In this document: positions 57,542 through 64,000 of the stretch, piece after piece
Layout of the letters: each line of letters begins with the position of its first letter
How positions within the stretch are numbered: the stretch's first letter is position 1
Assembly (NCBI RefSeq): GCF_002975275.1
Contig: NZ_PCOQ01000001.1
Span: 124,001 to 188,000 of the forward strand
Direction of reading: 5' to 3'
Length of the DNA stretch: 64,000 nt
DNA from: Achromobacter sp. MYb9
GTDB taxonomy: Bacteria; Pseudomonadota; Gammaproteobacteria; Burkholderiales; Burkholderiaceae_B
Program-made: the position numbers and the translations under genes
The notes under the pieces: model-generated
The model's database searches: none
What the model was told of the DNA's origin: nothing
The model's input: only the letters and a program-made list of their open reading frames with translations

Positions 57542-59239
57542 ATGTCCTCGCTCTACTGGCCCTACCTCATCGCGGATTACTACCGCGGGCTGGAAGTCGT
57601 GACCGCCATCGTGGGCGTGGTCATCCTTCTGTCGAGCCTGGACGACCTGTTCATCGACGCCTGGTACTGGCTGCGCGAGCTGAGGCGTTCATTGACGGTC
57701 AAGCGCCGCTACACCCCGCTTTCGGCTGAACAGCTGCGCGCCAAGGAGGAACAGCCGCTGGCGATCATGGTGCCCGCGTGGCTGGAGTACGACGTGATCT
57801 CGTCGATGCTCGAGACCATGGTGTCGACGCTGGAATACAAGAACTACATGATCTTCGCCGGCACGTACCAGAACGACCAGCGGACGATCGACGAAGTGGA
57901 GCGCATGCGCCGGCGTTATCGGCAATTGATCCGGGTGGAAGTGCCCCACGACGGCCCCACCTGCAAGGCCGATTGCCTGAACTGGATCGTGCAGGCCATC
58001 TTCGCGCAGGACGAGAAGCAACCGGTGCCCTTCGCCGGCGTCATCCTGCATGACAGCGAGGACGTGCTGCACCCGCTGGAGCTCAAGTACTACAACTACC
58101 TGCTGCCGCGCATCGATTTCATCCAGCTGCCGGTGACGTCGCTGGAGCGCCATTGGTATGAGCTGGTCGCCGGCACCTACATGGATGAATTCGCGGAGTG
58201 GCACACCAAGGACCTGGTGGTGCGCGAAAGCCTGTCCAAGATGGTGCCGTCCGCCGGCGTGGGCACCTGCTTTTCGCGCCATGCGCTGGTGGAGCTTGCG
58301 GCTGAAACCAACAACCAGCCCTTCAACACGGACACGCTGACCGAAGACTATGACATCGGCGCGCGGCTGGCCCAGCGCGGCATGAAGCAGATCTTCGGCA
58401 AGTTCCGCGTGGAATACGTGACGCGGCGGCGCTCGTGGTTCGGGCTTGGGCCTGAAAAAATATCGACCATCAGAATGCCGCTGGGTGTGCGCGAATATTT
58501 TCCCAACACCTTTCGCACGGCGTATCGGCAGAAGGCGCGCTGGACGCTGGGGATCGGCCTGCAGGGCTGGCAGCAAGTGGGATGGACGGGATCACTGGCG
58601 ACCAGATACCTGCTGTTCCGCGACCGCAAGGGGCTGATCACGTCGTTCATTGCGATTCTGGCATATGTCCTGCTGGCCAACTTTTTCGTGTTTTTCCTGG
58701 CGGACAAGTTTGGCTGGTGGACGGTGTATTACCCCTCTTATTTCCGGCCCGGCGGGTGGCTGGTGACGCTGATGTGGATCAATGCGGTGGCCCTATTGCT
58801 GCGTGTGGTGCAGCGGGCGTACTTTGTGGGGCGCATGTATGGCTGGGAACACGCCATGCTGTCGATCCCCCGGATGATCGTCGGCAATTTCATCAATGCA
58901 ATGGCGGCGGCGCGGGCCTGGCGGCTGTTCATCATGCACCTGATCACCGGCAAGCGCCTGGCATGGGACAAGACCATGCACGACTTCCCAAGCACCGACC
59001 AACTGTCGCAGCAGCGCAAGCGGCTGGGCGAACTGCTGCTGTCCTGGCAGGCCATCGACCAGGACACGCTGTCACGCGCGCTTGAGATCCAGGCGCGCGA
59101 GAAAAAGCCACTGGGCAAGATTCTGATGGAGCAAGGCTGGCTGGACGAGCGCACGCTCAACGAGGCCATCGATTTCCAACAAGCGGGACAGGAGGCGCCG
59201 CCGCCCCCGCACGCCAAAGACAAACCCGCGACGACATGA
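57542..59239 (+). CDS. nfrB: NfrB-like membrane glycosyltransferase with c-di-GMP-binding MshEN domain
   Basis: The 565-residue protein is an inner-membrane GT2 enzyme: an N-terminal helix, HDSED at about 170-174, TEDYDIGARL near 266, QKARW at 330-334, and two or three membrane segments after 365. At the C-terminus two 24-residue motifs, RLGELLLSWQ...Q (494-517) and PLGKILMEQG...Q (523-546), are spaced by five residues, exactly the MshEN c-di-GMP-binding arrangement. E. coli NfrB has this layout and is needed for phage N4 infection and c-di-GMP-dependent glycan synthesis. The stop overlaps the nfrA ATG. Confidence 0.9.
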   Translation: MSSLYWPYLIADYYRGLEVVTAIVGVVILLSSLDDLFIDAWYWLRELRRSLTVKRRYTPLSAEQLRAKEEQPLAIMVPAWLEYDVISSMLETMVSTLEYKNYMIFAGTYQNDQRTIDEVERMRRRYRQLIRVEVPHDGPTCKADCLNWIVQAIFAQDEKQPVPFAGVILHDSEDVLHPLELKYYNYLLPRIDFIQLPVTSLERHWYELVAGTYMDEFAEWHTKDLVVRESLSKMVPSAGVGTCFSRHALVELAAETNNQPFNTDTLTEDYDIGARLAQRGMKQIFGKFRVEYVTRRRSWFGLGPEKISTIRMPLGVREYFPNTFRTAYRQKARWTLGIGLQGWQQVGWTGSLATRYLLFRDRKGLITSFIAILAYVLLANFFVFFLADKFGWWTVYYPSYFRPGGWLVTLMWINAVALLLRVVQRAYFVGRMYGWEHAMLSIPRMIVGNFINAMAAARAWRLFIMHLITGKRLAWDKTMHDFPSTDQLSQQRKRLGELLLSWQAIDQDTLSRALEIQAREKKPLGKILMEQGWLDERTLNEAIDFQQAGQEAPPPPHAKDKPATT

Positions 59240-61983
59240 CTCTGCTGACCCGTTCGCTCATCTTGTCCGCCGCGCTGGCATGCGTGTGGGCGGCCGCGCC
59301 CGCCTCCGCTCAAACCCCGGGCCAGACGCCGGCCAAGACGGAAGCGCCGCTGGAAGGCGCCGCCTGGCAGTTTGCCGATGAAGGCTACAAGAACTACGAC
59401 GCGGGCAAGTATGAACTTGCCCAGCGGCAGGCGGAATCCGCCATCGCCCTGCGTCCGGACGTGGAACGGCTGCGCTTGCTGCTGGTCTATTCGCTGCAAA
59501 AGCAGGGCAAGCTGAAAGAGGCCGATCAGGCCGCTGCCGATGCGATCAAGAACGGCCTGGACACCCCCGCCTTGCGGCAGGCCCGCGCCAACCTCCGGCC
59601 GCAGGCAGCGCCGCGCCCGGCGGGCGTTGCATCCGGCGGTTCGGCCACGACTTCCGCCTACCGCCGCGGCTTTCCCATCGCCACGCGCGCCTACGCCGAC
59701 TACAACCGTGCCGACTACCCGGCCGCCGCGCGCGGGGCCGAACAGGCGTTCCGCATCGATCCGAAGCAAGGCGCGTGGGCCATGCTGTGGTTGGACGCGC
59801 TGGAAGCCCAGGGCAAGTATGAAGAGGCCGACGCTGCCGCCGCCCAGGCGATTGCGCTGGGTGCACCCAACAAGAACGACTTGACCGCCCGCCAGCAGAC
59901 GATGAAGCGGCGCATGGCGATCAAGCCGGCCGAAGCGGGCTACCAGGCCCTGATCGCCAATCGGCCGGGCGACGCCGTGCCGCTGGCGCGTCAGGCCGTC
60001 GCGCTGGCGCCCGATACCGCCAGCCATCGCCTGCTGCTCATCAGCGCCCTGATGCTGGACAACCAGTTGCAGGCGGCCGAAGACGCCGCGACGGACGCGA
60101 TGAAGCAGGACGACGAAAACACCGTGGCGCTGGTCATGCGCGCGTATCTGCGCCAGCGCCAGGGCAAGACCGACCTGGCGGACGCGGACTTCGACGCCGC
60201 CCTCAAGCAGGATTGGCTGGACGACGACCAGCGCCGGAATATCCGCTTGATTGCGGCGGATGCGTCGCTGGCCGCCGGCGAGAACGCGCGCGCGCTAGCC
60301 TTGCTGCAGCCGCTGGGCGCCAAGGATGACGCGGCGGAGGCTCGCATCAAACGCGCACGCTCTCGGCCCGCGGTGCCTGCGACCCTGACGTTGGCCAACT
60401 ATCCTGCCCCGGTGCAGGATTGCCGCGACACGCCCTACGGCACATCGTGCGAACTGCTGCCTTCGGACGCCGCCGGCAGCGGCGGCCCTGCCTCGCTGGC
60501 TTACGCGGCGTATGCGCGCGAGGATTATCAGGAAGCCATTGCCCAAGCCCGCCAGGCGGTTGCGCAAGACCCCGCCAACAAAGAGTTCCAGCGCCTGCTG
60601 ACGACCACGCTGGCCGCCGGTAATCGCGCGCAATTGACGGAAGCCAACCAGCGCATGAGCGAGGCGCTGGCGGCCCAGCCCGACAATCCCACGCTGCTGA
60701 TGCAGCGCGGCTATTTGCACCAGCGCATGAAACAGCCGAAGCTGGCGCTCCAGGATTTCCAGGCGGCGCGCGCCACCGGCAAAGCGCCTCCGACCGTCAT
60801 CCTGGACGAGGGCTATGCGCTGTCGGGAGTGGGCGACAAACGCGGCGCGGTCGACAAACTGAAGGAAGCCATCGACGAAGCCGATGCCGGCAGGCTGGAA
60901 CTGACGCCGCAGCAGCGCTTCGACACCCGCAACGGCATCGCGGGGCTGGACCGCGAATGGGGCGGCTATTTTTCCGCCGGCTACCGGGGCGCACGGCCCG
61001 CCTCGGCAGGCCTGGGCGGCGCGGCGGTTACCGTGCCGGGCGACGCCGTATTCAGCACCGCCGAGATCTTCTGGCGGCCATCGGATTTTCTGAATTCGTC
61101 CACCCAGGTCTTCGAACTGTACGGCCGCCTATCCAACACGCTGTACGACAAGGGCGGCAAGACCACGAGCCAGACCGTGTCCGACCCGTGCGGCGGCAGC
61201 ATCGACGTCAACGAGACCAGCAATCAGGGGCTTGCCGGCATTCCCACGACGGTGGGCTCATTGGGGTTGCGCTTCACGCCGTCCACCGAGGTGGGGCTGA
61301 CATTCGGCCTGGAACGCCAGTTCAACCTGGGCACCGCGACCCGGCGCGGCACGTTCAGCCCGGATCCGTCGGCGTTGCGCTGCCAGCTCAACCAAGACAA
61401 CGAGACCGCCCACTACGAAACCAATGCCGGTAGCGGCGGCTGGCTCGCCTATGTGACTTACGGGCTGTATGAAGGCACGACGCTGCGCATCGACCGCCCC
61501 GACTGGTTCACGATGGAAGGCTACGTACAGGCGGGCTACTCCTGGCAGGACATGCCCGCGAAATTCTGGCTGCGCAACAACGCGACCGGCGTCGATGGCG
61601 AGAAATCATCGGGCAGGCTGAAGCGCGACCAGGCCTTTGGCGCGGGCGAGCTGCGCGTGGGGCGCAGCTACCGCATGGACGCCATCAGCGACCGTCTGGT
61701 GTTTTTTCCGTATGCCGTGATCGGCGCGGACTGGTTGTCGAACCGGAACCGTGTATCCGGCCTGGACATCAACGGCACCGATTCCTACAACCTGGTGGGC
61801 AACGGCTCGTCCTGGTCCCTGGGCGCCGGCCCCGGTTTCAACGTCCGCTACTGGTTCCGCGAAGACCATTACAACGCACCACGGTCCTATCTGGACTGGA
61901 CGACGCAATACCGCTTCAACATCGGCGGCGGCGCGGCCGACCGGGCCCGCGGCCTGTTCATCAACCTGACCCTGTCGTACTGA
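59236..61983 (+). CDS. nfrA: NfrA-like outer-membrane TPR protein (phage N4 adsorption protein A family)
   Basis: The 915-residue protein has a signal peptide cleaved after ASA near residue 26, many TPR units (residues about 35-550, e.g. EGYALSGVGDKRGAVDKLKE) and a C-terminal domain with AGYSWQDMPAKFWLRNNATG and FFPYAVIGADWLSNRNR, typical of the NfrA C-terminal family, ending in an aromatic residue as outer-membrane barrels do. In E. coli NfrA is the phage N4 receptor component and export partner of NfrB. It probably conducts the glycan through the outer membrane, like BcsC or AlgE/AlgK in other systems. Confidence 0.87.
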   Translation: MTLLTRSLILSAALACVWAAAPASAQTPGQTPAKTEAPLEGAAWQFADEGYKNYDAGKYELAQRQAESAIALRPDVERLRLLLVYSLQKQGKLKEADQAAADAIKNGLDTPALRQARANLRPQAAPRPAGVASGGSATTSAYRRGFPIATRAYADYNRADYPAAARGAEQAFRIDPKQGAWAMLWLDALEAQGKYEEADAAAAQAIALGAPNKNDLTARQQTMKRRMAIKPAEAGYQALIANRPGDAVPLARQAVALAPDTASHRLLLISALMLDNQLQAAEDAATDAMKQDDENTVALVMRAYLRQRQGKTDLADADFDAALKQDWLDDDQRRNIRLIAADASLAAGENARALALLQPLGAKDDAAEARIKRARSRPAVPATLTLANYPAPVQDCRDTPYGTSCELLPSDAAGSGGPASLAYAAYAREDYQEAIAQARQAVAQDPANKEFQRLLTTTLAAGNRAQLTEANQRMSEALAAQPDNPTLLMQRGYLHQRMKQPKLALQDFQAARATGKAPPTVILDEGYALSGVGDKRGAVDKLKEAIDEADAGRLELTPQQRFDTRNGIAGLDREWGGYFSAGYRGARPASAGLGGAAVTVPGDAVFSTAEIFWRPSDFLNSSTQVFELYGRLSNTLYDKGGKTTSQTVSDPCGGSIDVNETSNQGLAGIPTTVGSLGLRFTPSTEVGLTFGLERQFNLGTATRRGTFSPDPSALRCQLNQDNETAHYETNAGSGGWLAYVTYGLYEGTTLRIDRPDWFTMEGYVQAGYSWQDMPAKFWLRNNATGVDGEKSSGRLKRDQAFGAGELRVGRSYRMDAISDRLVFFPYAVIGADWLSNRNRVSGLDINGTDSYNLVGNGSSWSLGAGPGFNVRYWFREDHYNAPRSYLDWTTQYRFNIGGGAADRARGLFINLTLSY

Positions 61984-62021
61984 CGACGCGCCGACCCGCA
62001 ACGAACAAGGAGTCCGTCTTC

Positions 62022-63002
62022 ATGAAAACCCCTTTCCCCTTTTCCCGCCGGCTGGCGATTGGCCTGTCCGCCGCGCTGCTGGCCGTTGCCGCGTATGCGC
62101 AGGAAGGCTCGTCCCTCGTGATCCAGGGCAAGGACAACTGGCTGTTCCCCGGTTGGGGCAGCCTGACGCAGGTGGACATGCGCGGCATCGACGCCTCGAC
62201 CCAGCTGGTACGCGAAACCCGCGACGCCTTGGCCGCCAAGGGCATCCAGCTGGAAGTGCTGGTGCTGCCGGACAAGACACTGTTCTATCAGGACAAGCTG
62301 CCCGACGGGAAATCGCTGAGCGCCGACGTGAAGAAGCGCTATCAGACCATCCAGGACAAGCTGAAGCAGGCCGGCGTGTCGACCTTCGACGACGAAGCCG
62401 TACTGAAGCAAGTGAAGGACAGCGGCAAGGACGTCTTCTACCGCACCGACCAGCACTGGACGCAGGCCGCCGCCGACGCCACCGCCGAAGCGCTGGCGCA
62501 GCAGATCCAGCAAGACGTGAAGACGCTGGCCGGCAAGCCCGGCACCGGCATGCCGCTGGGCAGCGTGGTCAACGAGCGCCGCTATGGCGATCTGGCTGAA
62601 CTGTTCCTGACGCCCGACCAGCGCAAGCAGGCCGGCCGCGAGACCTACACCGTGCGCCGCCAGGCCGAAAACCAGAGCCTGCTGGACGACGCGCCGGCCC
62701 CCGTGCACGTGACCGGCCACAGCATGGTGCAGCCGTATTTCGGTTTTCCGCAGAAGCTGTCCAACGTGCTGGACCGCCCGGTCTCCGTCAATTGGAAGCC
62801 CGGCAACGTCGGCCAGTGGATCATGCTGCTGGAGTACCTGGAGTCGCCCGCGTTCAAGCAGAACAAGCCGCAGGTGCTGGTCTGGCAGATGTTCGAACCC
62901 ACCTATGCCCAAGGACCGGACGCCAAGGGCTTATGGGACAACGCGTCCATCATGGGCGCCGACACCTGGCGCAACCGCATGAAGGCCGCCATTGGCAAGT
63001 AG
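62022..63002 (+). CDS. AlgX/AlgJ-like SGNH-fold protein (putative O-acetyltransferase)
   Basis: The 326-residue protein has a signal peptide ending near residue 27 and the SGNH features of AlgX and AlgJ: the Asp-His pair in FYRTDQHWTQAAADATAEAL (about 139-158) and a nucleophile-Ser motif GHSMVQPYFG (Ser about 232). Alginate AlgX and AlgJ transfer acetyl groups to the polymer in the periplasm. No carbohydrate-binding C-terminal module is present. It lies 38 bases after nfrA and five bases before another protein of the same family; AAGGAG precedes the ATG. Confidence 0.82.
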   Translation: MKTPFPFSRRLAIGLSAALLAVAAYAQEGSSLVIQGKDNWLFPGWGSLTQVDMRGIDASTQLVRETRDALAAKGIQLEVLVLPDKTLFYQDKLPDGKSLSADVKKRYQTIQDKLKQAGVSTFDDEAVLKQVKDSGKDVFYRTDQHWTQAAADATAEALAQQIQQDVKTLAGKPGTGMPLGSVVNERRYGDLAELFLTPDQRKQAGRETYTVRRQAENQSLLDDAPAPVHVTGHSMVQPYFGFPQKLSNVLDRPVSVNWKPGNVGQWIMLLEYLESPAFKQNKPQVLVWQMFEPTYAQGPDAKGLWDNASIMGADTWRNRMKAAIGK

Positions 63003-63006
63003 CGCC

Positions 63007-64000
63007 GTGGAACCCTCTGACAAAGCCGCCGCGCCCAGCCACCGGCTGAGCGCCTGCGTGGTCGCGTTGCTGCTGGCGATGGGCTTGGGCTGGGGCGCCT
63101 GGTGCCTGGTCGACGCCAAGATCAGCCCGGCCGAGGTGTCGCCGTCCGCGTGGGCCGACGGATCGGCGGGCAGCGTGCTGAACAAGGCCATGCATATGCC
63201 CAGGCAGCCGGAAGTGGACACCTGGAACGCCTCGGTGCGCTACCGCGTGCTGGGCGACCTGGGCGATCAGGTCGCGATGGGCTGCCCGCAATGGCTGTTC
63301 TACCGCGACGGCTTGCGCCCGCAGCCAGGCGTCCACGTCTTCAATGAGCGCCTGCGCCTGATGCGGCACTGGGTGGATGAACTGCGCAAGAAGCAGGTAC
63401 AGGTGCTGGTCGTTGCCGTGCCGGATAAATCGCGTATTGAAGCTGACCGGCTCTGCGGCCTGCCGGTGTCGATGCCGATGCGCCAGACGCTGGATGCATG
63501 GCAGGATGCCCTGCGTGCGCAAGGCGTGCCTTTCGTGGACCTGCGCGACGCGTTACGCGCCGCGCCCGCCCCCCGCTTCTTCCGCACCGACGTGCACATG
63601 AACGCGCAGGGCGCGAAGGCCGCCGCGCAGCGTGTGGCCGAGGCGGCCTTGCCCCTGCTGCAAGGCCCCGGCACGCAAGCGTTCAAGACCGATGCGCCCA
63701 CGCCCGCCACGACGCGGATGGGCGACCTGATCGTGCTGGCAGGGCTGGAGCATGCGCGGCCGGGCTGGCGTCCCGAACTGGAAGTGGTATCGGAGCAGAG
63801 AATCGAACCGGTGCGCGCCGGCGGGCTGCTGGACGAGGCGCCGCCCGTGGAAGTACTGCTGGCAGGCACGTCCAACGGCCGCCGCAGCCAGTTCGCGGAA
63901 CGGCTGGGCATCGGCCTGGGCCGCGAAGTCTGGAACATGAGCCTGGACGGCGGGCAGTTCTCGGGAGCGTTGCAGATCGCGCTGAAGCAGCGCGATCAAT
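63007..64000 (+). CDS. AlgJ/AlgX-like membrane-anchored SGNH protein (3' end cut off)
   Basis: The frame starts with GTG at 63007, five bases after the preceding stop, and stays open to the edge (331 codons). It has an N-terminal membrane anchor (VVALLLAMGLGWGAWCL), an Asp-His motif in FFRTDVHMNAQGAKAAAQRV (about 192-211) and GTSNGRRSQFAERLG (about 285), the AlgJ pattern with the nucleophile Ser in a GTS motif. It probably works with the previous protein in acetylation; an MBOAT acetyl-CoA donor (AlgI type) is not seen and may lie to the right. Confidence 0.78.
   Translation, partial: MEPSDKAAAPSHRLSACVVALLLAMGLGWGAWCLVDAKISPAEVSPSAWADGSAGSVLNKAMHMPRQPEVDTWNASVRYRVLGDLGDQVAMGCPQWLFYRDGLRPQPGVHVFNERLRLMRHWVDELRKKQVQVLVVAVPDKSRIEADRLCGLPVSMPMRQTLDAWQDALRAQGVPFVDLRDALRAAPAPRFFRTDVHMNAQGAKAAAQRVAEAALPLLQGPGTQAFKTDAPTPATTRMGDLIVLAGLEHARPGWRPELEVVSEQRIEPVRAGGLLDEAPPVEVLLAGTSNGRRSQFAERLGIGLGREVWNMSLDGGQFSGALQIALKQRDQ

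Noticed and set aside
1-64000. CRISPR arrays, tRNA or rRNA genes, insertion sequences, prophage
   Set aside because: No regularly spaced repeats, tRNA-like folds (apart from tmRNA), transposase or phage structural genes were recognised by eye.

Overview
The window looks like chromosomal DNA of a high-GC betaproteobacterium of the Alcaligenaceae, most like Achromobacter or Bordetella. Evidence: the tmRNA tag peptide reads ANDERFALAA; the order gyrA-serC-pheA-hisC-tyrA-aroA-cmk-rpsA-ihfB-lapA-lapB-hldA-hldD is the mixed-function supraoperon of betaproteobacteria; Bug-type solute receptors and phenylacetate genes fit; and codon use is uniformly GC-rich. Species was not determined. I see no tRNA, rRNA, insertion sequence, prophage or CRISPR array.

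Layout. 1-1.3 kb: the 5' end of paaA and the divergent repressor gene paaX. 1.35-9.4 kb: housekeeping genes (nnrE, orn, an M48 protease, rsgA, a CoA-type Nudix hydrolase, rplS, an EamA transporter), a small unknown membrane-tail protein, and a PA0069-type radical SAM gene under a LexA-like box. 9.6-16.6 kb: a sulfate uptake and activation operon, sbp-cysT-cysW-cysA-cysH-cysD-cysN, all on the minus strand. 16.8-19.4 kb: a 1-Cys peroxiredoxin and an acyl-CoA dehydrogenase. 19.6-24.9 kb: an aspartate 4-decarboxylase gene with a histone-like tail, flanked by two aspartate:alanine exchanger genes. 25.1-29 kb: etfB-etfA, a histone-deacetylase-family amidohydrolase and mltB. 29.1-32 kb: a cyclase-family gene, an IclR regulator and a Bug receptor, set off by strong terminators. 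32-48.7 kb: cysM, a ComEA-like protein, the LPS genes hldD, hldA, lapB and lapA, then ihfB, rpsA and the aromatic, serine and histidine supraoperon up to gyrA. 49-53.4 kb: ompA, ubiG, gph, an MFS transporter and ssrA (tmRNA). 53.4-64 kb: a small lipoprotein and a six-gene exopolysaccharide operon that runs off the right edge.

The most interesting region is 54.1-64.0 kb. It holds wecB, a BcsB-like periplasmic protein, an NfrB-type membrane glycosyltransferase with a C-terminal c-di-GMP-binding MshEN motif pair, an NfrA-type TPR outer-membrane protein, and two AlgX/AlgJ-like SGNH proteins. WecB should supply UDP-ManNAc, NfrB should polymerise it under c-di-GMP control with the BcsB-like partner, NfrA should export the chain, and the AlgX/AlgJ-like proteins should acetylate it. 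E. coli NfrA/NfrB/WecB make the phage N4 receptor glycan; the BcsB-like and acetylation parts seen here would make this an expanded, secreted and probably O-acetylated version. The assembly is inference; the individual family calls rest on visible motifs.
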